NCBI GenBank assembly: GCA_003194525.1
Contig: NBIV01000300.1
Location: 24,933-88,932 of the forward strand
From: Gracilariopsis chorda
Lineage: Eukaryota; Rhodophyta; Florideophyceae; Gracilariales; Gracilariaceae
DNA length: 64,000 nucleotides
Reading direction: 5' to 3'
Shown: one piece after another, positions 54,298-64,000 of the stretch
Layout of the letters: each line of letters begins with the position of its first letter
Position numbering within the stretch: the first letter of the stretch is position 1
Program-made: the position numbers and the translations under genes
The notes under the pieces: generated by a model
The model's database searches: none
The model's input: only the letters and a program-made list of their open reading frames with translations
Told to the model about the DNA's origin: nothing

Positions 54298-55469
54298 TTG
54301 TCCGTTACACTGCGGTGGTAGGTGGTAGTAAACATATTCTTGATTCCCAAGATTCTACATACGTCCTGAAAGAACTTTGAGGTAAATTGAGATCCGTTGT
54401 CGGAGAGTAGATGTACCGGCGGGCCGTAAGTAAAGACCCAGTGGGTTACGAACGCACGCGCAACCACGTCCGCGGTAATCCGTTTAAGCGGTACTGTTCT
54501 CACCAACTTTGAGAAGCGGTCAGTAATGACGAGAAGATACTTGTAACCACGTTTGGTTTTGACAAGCTCGCCCAAGATATCAATAGCGACATATTCGAGT
54601 GGCGCCCGTGCCGGGAATAGTGTTAACTTCTTCGAGTACTTCCGAAGTTTCACATTATTCTTCGCACATTCCACGCACGAGCGGCGAACTGCATAGCAGT
54701 CAAATGCCATAGCAGGCCAATAGAAGTCCCTGCGAAGGGTCAGGTATAGTTTCCTCCCGCCGGGATGTGCACCCAACTTCGCGTAATGCGATAGATGCAA
54801 GACGCGCTGCTGCAGCGTGTGAGGTACAACGATCTGTGGGGCCCGTGTCAGCGACCTGACTAGGTAGCCTCGATCGTTCACCGCAAAGGGTATCTGTGCG
54901 CCCCCGTTAAGACGGGCACGAATCTGGGCACAGAAAGGATCCTGCTGTTGTTCACGGATCATTTCCTCAGAGGATATGGGAACAACCTGGCCATCCGGAG
55001 GATCCGTAGGGCTTGCAGCCAGAATATCATCACAGATGTCATCCCCATTCACGTCTGGGTCGTCTTCTTCCGTTCCCTCCGGGGATTGTGCCATGAAACA
55101 TGGTATTTCCAGATCGTCGACCGGTTCGGTTTCCGCTGATGTTCCTAAGCGCGATAGGGCGTCAGCCTGAGTATTCAGGGATCCCTTCTTGTAGAGGACA
55201 TCAAATGTAAATTCCGAGAGTCGGAGACGCCAACGCATGAGGCGGCCCGACGGTTCTCGAATTTCGAGTAGCCAACGGAGAGCCGAGTGATCGGTGTGAA
55301 CCTTGAAATGGTTACCCATAAGGTATGGGCGAAGCGTTGCCAACGCCCAAACAACAGCAAGACACTCCTTCTCGGACACCGAGTAGTTGCGCTCGTGAAC
55401 GTTCAACGAACGTGACCAATATCCGATCGGATGTCTTTCTCCTTCTTCCGTGACTTGAACAACGCACAA
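54298..55469 (-). pseudogene. Gypsy-D RNase H end and integrase core
   Basis: In the frame 54048-55469. RNase H: YSVSEKECLAVVWAL, HTDHSALRWLLEI, NTQADALSRLG. Integrase zinc finger: LSHYAKLGAHPGG and CVECAKNN. Catalytic Asp residues lie in VAIDILGEL and LLSDNGSQFTS. A single shift near 54310 moves the Glu motif into the next ORF. The link to RT is shifted near 55455. Confidence 0.9.
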
Positions 55470-57649
55470 CCCACCTGGTGGGCACTTGAGTCAGTATCCA
55501 CTTCGAAGGGTAAGTCCGGGTGCGGTAAGGCCAGAACTGGCGGGGACGTTACAGCGTCGACAAGAGACGAGAATGCTGACGACTCAGCCTCGTCAAAGAC
55601 GTCCAGTTCGGTGGGTTGTCCTTTCCGGAGGAGTGCGTTAAGCGGTGCTGACAAGTCGGCGAAGTTCGGGACGAATCGGCGATATACATTGCAAAGTCCT
55701 AGGAAGGATCGAAGCTCCGTTTGATTAGTCGGATGTTTCGCCTCTCGAAGTGATTTCACTCTTGCTTCATCGATTGAAAGCTGTCCGGGGCGGATGATGT
55801 GCCCCAGATATTTTACCGAATCGGCGCAGAACTCACACTTTCCCAGCTTCAGGGTGATGCCCGCGTTGCGGAGCACTGTCAAGACTTCCCGGACATGGGA
55901 CAGGTGATCGTCCAAGTTATTGGAGAACACTATAATGTCGTCCAAGTATACCAGACAGCTGGTCCATTTGAACCTCGCCAAGAGGATATCGATTGCCCGT
56001 TGGAATGTAGCTGGGGCATTCGTTAGTCCAAACGGCATTCGCTTAAAGCGATATAGTCCTTGATGGCACACAAACGCGGTCTTATCACGATCTTCTTTCC
56101 TAATAGGGACCTGCCAGTATCCCGAATTGGCATCAAGGGTAGTGAACACCGTTGCGCTCCCCAGGGAGTCAATGTACTCGTCCATTCGTGGAATCGGATA
56201 GACGTCCTTGACAGTAACCGCATTCAGGCGGCGGTAATCCACACAGAAACGCCATGATCCATCCGCTTTCGGAACAAGGACAACAGGAGAAGCCCAAGGG
56301 GATTGTGCTGCTTCGATAACTCCAGCTCGCAGCATCTTCTCCACCTGAGATTTCTCTTCCCCCCTTGCTTTAGGGCCTGCCCGATACGGGTGCTGTGCAA
56401 TAGGCCGTGTATCCGGCAACAAATCAATCCGATGTTCGGTTACCCCTATCGTCCCCAGGGAACCGTCCCACATGGCGGTAAAGTCCCTGAGCATGTCACG
56501 AAACTTCTCACGATGAGATTCATTAATGTGATCCAGGTCCAACTTATCCAAAGCCTGTTCTGGGTCTAACGCAGTATCTGCCGATGCTGAAGTCGTGCTC
56601 TTCTGAGCTTCTTCGACAGTCGAATCTGAACTTTCCCGGGCGGGATCCAACGGAACGAACGGGACCTCCTCCCCCTCCTTAGGGTCTTGTATTCCGAGAA
56701 CGTCGGATATCGGAATCTTTGTAGGAAGGATAGCCAACGGATGCGGAAGCATGTTGCCCAGGACCTGGTTTTTAACCAACCACTGAGTGGTAGTTCCGAG
56801 GTTAGCAACGAGAACCTTAAAGGGTTTGTCCGGCTCGACGGATACGATCCCATTTGCTAATGCGAGACGGCGCTGTTCGTAGAGCGAGGGGAGCGGTTGA
56901 ACAACCTGCAACCCGTGGTGTTTGGATGTTACCGAGACCCACACCTGAGATTCCTTCGGGATCGAAACTGGTTCCGCGACGCGAATCTTCGTAGATGCTC
57001 GATCCACATTGGACGCTTCCTGAGCAGCAGGTAAAGGTACCCGTTTACGGGAGGCGTGTCGCAAGGGCTTCCGTACAATCGGGATGGTCGAACCGTTGGC
57101 CAATTCCACGGATCTGGAGCGAGGGCGGATAGCTTCCACGAAGCGGTCACAGAAATCACAACCGAGGATGACCGGTGCAGCAAGAGAATCGCATACGATG
57201 AAGTCCAACTTCACCACGTAGGTGCCTAGTCTGAGTACCAGAGGAATTGTTCCAAGAGTCTGGAGCGGGTTGTTATTAGCGTCCGCCAGATCCAGACTTG
57301 GACCAATGCGAATGCATTTCCGCATGGCGGGTGGAATAATCCCGATATTGATCAGGTTCGGAGCGGCACCTGTATCCAGGACAGATAACTGACGAACCAT
57401 GAACTGGTTAGAGAGACTGAGGTCACTATAAACTTTATAGTTCCTCTTGGCCATTACCAAAACTCGATCCGGGATGCGGAGGTTACGGGACCGTATCCAC
57501 GGACGACGCAGAGCCACTAAGTGGTCCGAGCTCACGTCTTCTTGAGCCAGTTTCCTCGTAAGGATTTTGGCAGGGGAGCGAAGCGGTGGCGCCTCAGGCG
57601 TCTTCAAACTTCGGCTTGGAAGACACCCCTCCCGTGGGGAGACTCCCAA
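55403..57649 (-). CDS. Gypsy-D protease and reverse transcriptase
   Basis: A 748-codon open frame in -1 relation to gag. Protease site DTGAAPN (92-98) and VILGCDFCDRF. RT motifs: ASPVVLVPKADGSWRFCVDY, TLDANSGYWQVP, MPFGLTNAPATFQ, YLDD (568-571). RNase H starts EVDTDSSAHQVG. All RT catalytic residues are present. The frame shifts near 55455, inside RNase H. The true start is by frameshift from gag; there is no ATG near 57649. Confidence 0.93.
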   Translation of the reverse strand: MGVSPREGCLPSRSLKTPEAPPLRSPAKILTRKLAQEDVSSDHLVALRRPWIRSRNLRIPDRVLVMAKRNYKVYSDLSLSNQFMVRQLSVLDTGAAPNLINIGIIPPAMRKCIRIGPSLDLADANNNPLQTLGTIPLVLRLGTYVVKLDFIVCDSLAAPVILGCDFCDRFVEAIRPRSRSVELANGSTIPIVRKPLRHASRKRVPLPAAQEASNVDRASTKIRVAEPVSIPKESQVWVSVTSKHHGLQVVQPLPSLYEQRRLALANGIVSVEPDKPFKVLVANLGTTTQWLVKNQVLGNMLPHPLAILPTKIPISDVLGIQDPKEGEEVPFVPLDPARESSDSTVEEAQKSTTSASADTALDPEQALDKLDLDHINESHREKFRDMLRDFTAMWDGSLGTIGVTEHRIDLLPDTRPIAQHPYRAGPKARGEEKSQVEKMLRAGVIEAAQSPWASPVVLVPKADGSWRFCVDYRRLNAVTVKDVYPIPRMDEYIDSLGSATVFTTLDANSGYWQVPIRKEDRDKTAFVCHQGLYRFKRMPFGLTNAPATFQRAIDILLARFKWTSCLVYLDDIIVFSNNLDDHLSHVREVLTVLRNAGITLKLGKCEFCADSVKYLGHIIRPGQLSIDEARVKSLREAKHPTNQTELRSFLGLCNVYRRFVPNFADLSAPLNALLRKGQPTELDVFDEAESSAFSSLVDAVTSPPVLALPHPDLPFEVDTDSSAHQVGCALFKSRKKEKDIRSDIGHVR

Positions 57650-57661
57650 GATTAGTTTTTC
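57629..57661 (-). promoter_or_regulatory. Candidate -1 ribosomal frameshift signal at Gypsy-D gag/pol junction
   Basis: Minus strand: G AAA AAC (57661-57655), then the gag stop TAA (57654-57652). The -1 frame leads straight into protease. A stem CTCCC/GGGAG with loop CAC (57641-57629) lies 13 bases downstream. Heptamer, stop and hairpin position match Gypsy-B. Confidence 0.6.
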
Positions 57662-59692
57662 GGGACCGAATCGACCGCTGGGTGCGGCTGAGCCCGTTCC
57701 GAAAGGTTAGGGTTGTTACCGTTCGCGGTTTTCGCGGCTTCTCGAGCTTGAGCATTGTGGACCGCAGCCTTTGCGTCTTCATACGAATTACTCGGGACAC
57801 GAGCCTTATGCTCCGGTGGGAGATTCTCATAATTTCCCACGATCTTCCACATCTCGCGAATGGGGAGGGTACACTGCGACGCAGTATGACCTTCAAGGTA
57901 ACAAATGTAGCAAATCAGCGGGGCTGAACGTGTTCCGGTGGCGTGGGACATCATTCCGCGGTGCTGAGGGTGTTGTGGTTGGAATGCTAGTTGCTTCGGG
58001 TTGGACCATCCCGGGCGGGAGTGTCTTGTGGCGCTCGACGCGTAGGCTAGCGGGGCTGGGGGAACCCGACCGGGGTTTGCGTAAAAGGCCGGATCTACCA
58101 CGGGGGTGTAACCGTGGACGGCAGTTCCGAGGTTGCCAACGACTGTTCAAGACTGCCAAGATACTGGATGTTATCCGCAAATCCGGAAGATGGCCCCGGG
58201 TTAGGGAGAGATGCCGAGGAAGCCTCGTTCTCGACGAAGAGAGCCTTCGACGACCGACGCCTCGGGTCTCTCGCTCTGAGGGTGTCACCCTCAGCCTGCG
58301 CGTACTGGACCAGTTCCAGATACGTCGCCTTGCGCTTCTCTTCCCTGTAGCGGGACACCAGTGCCCTGATACCAGGATCTAAACCATCCACCAGCATGGA
58401 GCAACGCTCAAAAGCGGTAAACACATTTCCACAACGATGAAACGCTTTATTCAAGCGAGTTGAATACGACGTTTCCGTTTCACCAGGCTTCTGTTTCGTA
58501 TCGCGAACCGCCACGATGGCTTGACTGATTGCAGTTCCCGTCGCGTACGACCTGAGCAGGTAGTGTACAGCCTCGGGCCAGCACGTAACACCTCCTTCTG
58601 AGGCCCTGGACGAACCCCTGACGAGTTGTACTGATCTTCAGCCATTCCTGAAAGAAAGTAGGGCAACGCAACGTATGCCTGCGCCTCACTCATTTCGAGT
58701 ACGTCTGCTTCCTGCACAAAGCGGGCCAGAAAATCCAACACGAGGATCGGATCTTCACCGGAGAACTTCTGCTTAAGCATCGTCACATTCATACGACGTA
58801 TGAGATCCTTCACCCGACCGGTGTCTCTCGAACTTCGAGTGCCCGAAGAGTCTTCCAATCGGTAATAACGATAGGACAACAGCTTCCTGTAAAGGGGATT
58901 CGTCGGTTTCAATTCCTTCAAGCCGAAATGACGGCGACCTTTCTCCCGCGCACGGATTGCTCCATGGGAGGTGTAGGTAGCCCTCGAACTAGGTTCTTCT
59001 CCGCGACGGCGGCCTCTCCCTTCACGCGATGATCTCGAAGACGAGCTACTCGAACTTGTTTCCGAGTCGGAACTTGACGAAACTTCATAACGATGAACTC
59101 TCTTTCCAGGGTGACGGGGGAGGTGACTGGAGCGGTGTTGGGTTGAGATGACCTTCACTTCCTCCTGTCTCGGAGCGTTCAGGTCTTCTCTGAGCAACGC
59201 TTCCAGCGTGTCCATACGTCCGGTTACCCGCATCATATGGGTTTTAACTTCCTCCACGAACTCCCGATATCCTTCTACGAAGGCAGCCGGAGTACCCAGA
59301 CACTCCAGAATGGAATTCACATCAGCTCTCAGGAGACGAATATCTCCCGAATAATCCCGAGCCAGGGAGTCACTCCATCGCCGTTCCAACTCGGTAACTT
59401 GCTGCGAGAGGGAGGCGTGGGCCACATTGGCAATGTCGATTCTCGACTCGAGGAGATGGTACTTAGGCGACCCGGGTCTCGGGGGGACAGCCGACGGCGT
59501 TTCGACCACCGGAGGTGGCGTAGTGGCCACAGCTGTCACGGCTCGAGGCACCGAGGTTGCCGATGGGATTCCTTGGGATTCCAGACCGACGGCATTGGTA
59601 AGTAGTTGTTCCGGAACGGACCTTCGTGATCTCGCCGCTGCGGCGTTCCGTTGCGGACCATTCCTGGGGGAACTCGGAGCTGTGGGCAGCAT
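57652..59692 (-). pseudogene. Gypsy-D gag, two frameshifts
   Basis: The N-terminal ORF from 59692 has an Ala/Pro/Ser-rich start, a coiled-coil-like middle (ISLSQQVTELERRW region), a Ser tract, LKPTNPLYRKLLSYRYYRL and GEDPILVLDFLARFVQEA. A shift near 58620 leads to 58095-58514 (KQKPGETETSYSTRLNKAF). A second shift in a C-run near 58098 leads to 57652-58101 with the zinc knuckle CYICYLEGHTASQC. It ends VPKN*. The same order as Gypsy-B, whose main ORF is continuous here, shows that the shifts are mutations. Confidence 0.88.
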
Positions 59693-59821
59693 ACTGCAGA
59701 TAGCCGTCCACGGCTTACTTCACCAGTCCCACGGCTTGGGAATCTCAACGAATGAGCAAAAAGGGATAAAAGGGAAAAGGGGAAGCGGACTTCCGACAGG
59801 CCGGATTGAAAGCCAAACCCG

Positions 59822-59839
59822 TTCTAGGTCGGGAGACCA
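59822..59839 (-). promoter_or_regulatory. Gypsy-D primer binding site
   Basis: Minus strand TGGTCTCCCGACCTAGAA, two bases after the 5' LTR, identical to Gypsy-B. Confidence 0.82.
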
Positions 59840-59841
59840 CT

Positions 59842-60754
59842 TGTGGTGCAATCCCGGTGTGGGAAAGGCACCCAAGGCAGCTCGAAGCCTTGCTCTCTTG
59901 GAGAGGTAGGCCCAGCTGGTTAGAGCCCTCCGTGTCCCGTATGACGGGTGTAACTCCGTCGGGAGCCTGGATGTACCTCGGAGGTTTAGGGGTTAGAACG
60001 GGTCGGAACCACGGCTGGTCCGGAAGTAGCCTGCGAACAGGGGAACAAAAGAGGGAAAGGGACCACCCGACGGGGGCGTGCGGAAAGCGGGAACAGACCC
60101 CGGAGGGGGGTGCCGATACACACACACGAACACGCACCGCGCGGCGGTTAGGGGATATGAGGGGAAGAGATGGTCTCACGGTCTCACGACACACGTCGGT
60201 AATATCAATACCCAAAACTGGGGCGGAGATAGGGCCTGTACGGGCGGTCACACGACAACAATGAATACCACGAGTGGTCACAACCCACTGGGTACGACGA
60301 GCACGGTCTCCTCGGTGGTGCGAGTCGGGTGAAACTATCGGGCAAGCGGTGTACCTCCGCGAGGAGTTAGACACTTCGCATGGCGAATAGAGTCAGAGCC
60401 GAACTCTTGTTACTTTTCTTGGTGAGCTCGCCGCCGTGCGGCCGACGCTCAAGTACTAGCTCAGTGCAGTACAGTAGGTAGTGCACTAGCCTAAGTAAAA
60501 TTAACCCCTAAACTATACTAAAATAAGTAGCCGTTTTGGGCCTCCTGGCCGGGGCTGTAGCCACGTGTCCACCACCCTTGCCAGGCAAGTACCACAAAAT
60601 ATGAATGTTCCCATAACCACCCTGGGTAACCCGACCGCTAATTAGCCCGGTAAACGGGGGCTAAAATTCATGCATCCCGCTTCATCGCTCGCACCGAGTA
60701 AACCTCAGATATGAGTTTCACCATCGCCCGTACGCGGGAATGTATTGCACTACA
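59842..60754 (-). repeat. Gypsy-D 5' LTR (right copy)
   Basis: Same length as the left copy and ~98% identical by eye. Long ORFs through LTR and leader (59745-60374) show no protein character. Confidence 0.95.
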
Positions 60755-60886
60755 GATTGTATTCTCAAGATTTCACAAAAAGCAAAGATTTTTGTGCGCA
60801 TTGGGTGGCGAGATTTTCCCGGACAACACACGGCGTGCGCCATCCCAGCGTCACTAGCCACTTGCGCAAGAGGTTTGTCTCCAAGA

Positions 60887-62883
60887 ATGGCGCCGAAGGG
60901 TAAGAAGCGAGGCCCGGCAAGGGGTGGTGCGGCGAGTACGCCTAAAACGCGGCGAAAGGCTATTGAGGAGCGAACCGCGAGTGGAACGAAAGCAAGATCA
61001 TGTGTTTCCAGGAGCGGATTCTCGGGGAGGAGGTCAGAAGAAGGTGCTTTGAAGAGAGGGGGATGAGGTGGGGCAAAGAACGTCGGATCCGAGCGCACGA
61101 CGAGTGAGATTTGAAGGCTGATGCCCATGCGCTTGTAGCACGCAGGAGAGATTCGGTTCGGGGACAGCGATCTATGCCTGGGTCTGGTGGTGGGGTGGAG
61201 GGTAAGAAAGGGTCGGTTGCTAAGAGAAGAGAAGAGGTACCAGATCAGGGAGGGTTGAAAGCAAATGCGCGGGTCGAAGACCGAAATAAAGATGAAGAAA
61301 TGCCGGAAAGGAAACAAATGGAAGGGGCAGTTGCGCTGAAAAGAGTTGGAGCCCCAAGGGGAAATCAATATGGAGGAGAGGCAAATGTCCCTTTGGTAGA
61401 GAGTGATGGGGACGAAGAGGATCACATTGTGAAGGGGAGATGGACGAGAGAGAGAATAAAGGAAGGAGTGGGACGCCGCTCTGATTTAAAGGAAACGCGA
61501 GAAGTGGAAGAAGTGGTCGGAGCGACGGATGGAATACAGGAAGCATCAAAAAGTGGAGAACGTACGAGCACCCCGGTACGGGCGCGAAAGGTGCAAATGG
61601 CTCAAGACTTGGAAAGTGATAAAGGAAGCATAACGCCGCGGACTCAGGAAGGAATGCGAGAGAGGAAACGAAGTGTTCATCGGTTGCCAAGTGAGCCTGC
61701 TGAGGAGCGACGGCTGCCTGTCAATATTTTGGGAGATGCAGGGAATGACGACATCGGTATGATGTCTCGATCATCGTTAGTTGAGAGGGTCAATATGTTG
61801 AAGGCAGAACTCGGGCAGATCAAAGGGGACCACTGCAGCCTAAAGATGTCGCTGAAGCTGACGCAAGAGGAACTGAAGAGGATGAGAGAAGAAATGAGCG
61901 AGAAGAATTTGCTGATAGATAGGTTACGGGAAGGGATGAAGGTGAGACGAGGGGAGAGAAAGGGATCTGAAGGTGAAAAGGAATTGCGAGGGCGTAGGAA
62001 GTATGTGGTTGATGTGCAAGAGGGTTTTTATGGGTTTACCAGGGTAGTATATGATAGGTTGTTGTACTATGCGAAGGTGGAGGTATCGGAGCTTTGTTTT
62101 ACTTCGGAGGGTGTGGAAAGGAACTGGAAGAATCGATGCGAAGTATTGGGGAAGGGAAAAGAGGAGAGTGTGTTTGTTGTAGGAGGAAAGGAGATTGTAC
62201 CTCGATGTCCGTTTGAGATTGCGTCTGAGCTGAGGTCGTACACGCCTTCGTCGCAAGGAGGAAGTAATGAACTATTGAAGTACTTGGTTGGCGTTGAGAT
62301 TGAGGGGGAGAGATGGGAGTCGATTCGTGAAGCGGGTAGGAAGGATCAATGCGTGCGGGAGGTTGTGCGGACAGGTGTTTGAGGCAAAGTATGAAGCAGA
62401 AGTTGAGTGATGTGATTGGGGTTCGGAAAGCGTGCGGCACGGGACAAAATGTTTTCGTTGCCTGGATATCACTTGATAGCCAGACGTGTGGGACCGCGAG
62501 AGGGGACGGAGCTAGACATGGAGTTGAAGAAGCAGTTAGAGGAAGTAAAGACGAAGTTCATGGGGGATGGGGAGGCGAGGAGTGGTAGGTTATGTTCTGG
62601 GAGGATGAAAACAATCGAAGATCTTACGTATTCTGGATTTCAGGTTGCTGGTCGGCTGAGGGAGTTTAGTGAAGAGGACATGTACTTCAAGAACGGGGCT
62701 GCAGTGGAAGTGTTGGAAGACTTCATGGGATATGAGGTGGGGACGGAAAGGGAGGGAAAGATGGAGTACGTTGATGGGACAGTGATGCATTTTGCTCGTT
62801 TGGATGCGTGGATTGGATTGGTTTTGACTGCAATGGACACAGATATGGGGCGTGAAGGAAGACGGCAGTTGTTATTTTTCTAG
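60887..62883 (+). pseudogene. Basic coiled-coil protein gene, broken into several frames
   Basis: A clean ATG at 60887 opens MAPKGKKRGPARGG in frame 2, ending at TGA 61064-61066. Frame 1 is then open from about 61108 to 62382: a Lys/Arg/Glu-rich region, a coiled coil (NMLKAELGQIKGDHCSLKMS, then LTQEELKRMREEM), and a more globular part with VDVQEGFYGFTRVVYDRLLY and CPFEIASELRSYTP. After stops and a shift near 62385-62500 the frame 62416-62883 continues (TIEDLTYSGFQVAGRL, MHFARLDAWIGLVLTAM) to TAG. I know no family. It faces the minus-strand transposase-like gene, with 75 bp between the stop codons. Confidence 0.5.
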
Positions 62884-62958
62884 TTGTACGGGGAGTATCT
62901 TCGGCTTGCGGTGGAGAAAAATACTTGTGGTGGCGTTGGAGAGGGTGGGAGAACTACA

Positions 62959-64000
62959 TCATGAAGAATTGGAGAATGAAGGTTGCGATGACGGTGACCC
63001 GCGTTTTATAGCTAGGAATGGGAGTAGAGAAGCGAAGGTAACGCTGTGGATACCTTCGAAATGGAAGATTGCGGAGATGGCGCGCTGAATGAGGTCCATT
63101 CTTGTTTCGCGTGGATGCTGGAGGACGAATGTGGGATGAAGTCTGCGTGGTTCAGGGGAGGAAGAGGGGGAGAAGGAGGTTGGGAGGTATCCGAGGAGGG
63201 TGAGGTTTTCGGAGATACACTTTCGGCGGAATGCGTCTGAGAAGTTGAGAAGGGTGATTTGAAGGGGATATGAGTTGATGGAGGAGCTCTTGAGTGAGGT
63301 GGCGGACTTACCAGAGTATAACTGGACGAAACCGACGGAAGATTCCACACCGGTTGTTTCGGGGGTGTGCCAGACGATGTCATTGATGTGGCACTGCATG
63401 ATGGCTTGCTTGAAGGCAGGAACGACTTTGTTTCCAAAGGCTGCGTCCATAGGATGGGCGAATGCCGGGGTGGAAGAGGAGGAAGGGGAAGATTGGGAGA
63501 CAGGTTGGAAGAAGGTGTTGCTGAAGTGTGCGAGAGCGAGTTGTTGCTTCAGGACGTCTGTGGCGCATTTTTTGGAAGAGGGTTGCGGAGAAGGAGTTGT
63601 GCTCGTCGGTGATTGTGAGAGGGAGGAAGCCGTTGGAGCTGATGCATTCCTTGAGGAGGTGTTCTTGGAGTGCGAGGCACTGCTTTGCGGAGGAGATGGA
63701 TTTCTGGAAGGATGACTTGGAGAAGTCTGGGTGGTTGAGAAGGGAGATGAGTTCGTCGGCTTTGCGTGGGTCTGAAGGAGGAAGCAATGGAGGAGATGCA
63801 GAGGACGAGATTGCTCGAGATGGGGGTTGTTGAGGAGAGGGGAGGGGGATTGGGACGAGGTATGGGGAGGTGGGTTTGAGGAGGAGACTGAACAGAGGGC
63901 GTGACTTGCCATGTGGTGTGCGTCTTGTGTTTGGAGGGAAAGGAGGTTTCTTGGATGTGATAGGGTTCATCTTCGGCGAGGGGGACGTTGTTGGAGAGGG
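62959..64000 (-). pseudogene. Transposase-like gene (5' end outside window), one frameshift
   Basis: The 5' part lies in the frame 63380-63970 and is open to the window edge: Pro/Ser-rich, then KADELISLLNHPDF and LLKECISSNGFLPLTITDEH. Near 63560 the coding frame shifts to that of 62959-63912: FGNKVVPAFKQAIMQCHIND, VGFVQLYSGKSATSLKSSSI, YPLQITLLNFSD, RRKCISENLTLLGYLPTSF. The LYS-x-K-x-T, YP-x-x-x-T-x-x-N and LLGYLP spacing resembles large CACTA-like/Plavaka transposases from memory. This is a tentative assignment; a host gene is possible. The end lies at TGA/TAA 62959. Confidence 0.45.

Larger units (their letters stand above)
49314..60754 (-). mobile_element. Gypsy-D: young chromodomain Ty3/gypsy element with antisense ORF
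   Basis: Two 913-bp LTRs (49314-50226 and 59842-60754) differ at about 20 positions by eye. On the minus strand from the right: PBS, gag, frameshift site, protease-RT, RNase H-integrase, integrase C terminus, chromodomain. On the plus strand at the left end lies a 628-codon antisense frame with a single amber codon. The flanks show no target duplication, and Gypsy-E does not resume at 60755. Confidence 0.95.

Noticed and set aside
59745-60374. 209-codon minus-strand ORF in the Gypsy-D LTR and leader
   Set aside because: Repeated in part at 49193-49723 only because the LTR is repeated; composition is not protein-like and PBS and leader lie inside it.
1-64000. CRISPR array, rRNA or tRNA genes
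   Set aside because: No regularly spaced direct repeats, no rRNA-like conserved stretches, and no cloverleaf with a TTCGA-type arm that I could convince myself of.

Overview
The window reads as nuclear DNA of a eukaryotic alga, most plausibly a red alga. This is an inference from three things. The host genes are long uninterrupted ORFs without visible introns. One encodes a bacterial-type rRNA methyltransferase with an N-terminal extension that looks like an organelle-targeting peptide, and another a secreted alpha-amylase with a starch-binding domain. The rest is dominated by nested chromodomain-type Ty3/gypsy retrotransposons, as in repeat-rich, intron-poor florideophyte genomes. A different alga or another microbial eukaryote cannot be excluded.

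Layout. Bases 1-14500 are the gene-bearing part: the 5' 495 codons of a secreted FG-GAP/ASPIC-UnbV protein (minus strand, running off the left edge), an alpha-amylase with C-terminal CBM20 (minus), an organellar RsmH (minus) and an 819-residue protein I do not recognise (plus). The long spacers between them hold a candidate MITE, a near-perfect palindrome and a recurring short inverted motif.

Bases 14509-22188 are Gypsy-A (plus strand), with two ~266-bp LTRs, a PBS, gag with zinc knuckles, protease-RT-RNase H, integrase and a polypurine tract. Bases 22189-24940 hold a small acidic ORF, a cysteine-rich secreted-peptide ORF with one in-frame TGA, and a 26-bp minisatellite. Bases 24941-45346 are an old minus-strand element, Gypsy-C. 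Its 5' LTR has been split three times: by a solo LTR with perfect GGTAT target duplications (32555-33517), by a ~430-bp unclassified insertion, and by a complete plus-strand chromodomain element, Gypsy-B (34150-45061). The uninterrupted left LTR of Gypsy-C supplies the empty site for each of these insertions. A second, inverted and broken copy of the small acidic ORF follows. Bases 47231-49313 are a fragment of a different gypsy lineage (Gypsy-E) that has lost its RT and is cut by Gypsy-D (49314-60754, minus strand). Gypsy-D is the youngest and least damaged element; its two 913-bp LTRs differ at about 20 positions by eye. The right end holds two convergent broken genes that probably belong to a DNA transposon.

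The most interesting signal is an extra ORF on the antisense strand between pol/chromodomain and the 3' LTR. In Gypsy-B and Gypsy-D it is recognisably the same protein: shared motifs in the same order, starting about 50-80 bases inside the 3' LTR and converging on the sense genes. Gypsy-A and Gypsy-C carry antisense ORFs in the same slot that I cannot align to it. The Gypsy-B and Gypsy-D gag/pol junctions also share a -1 frameshift-like heptamer, G AAA AAC, directly before the gag stop codon and followed by a hairpin.
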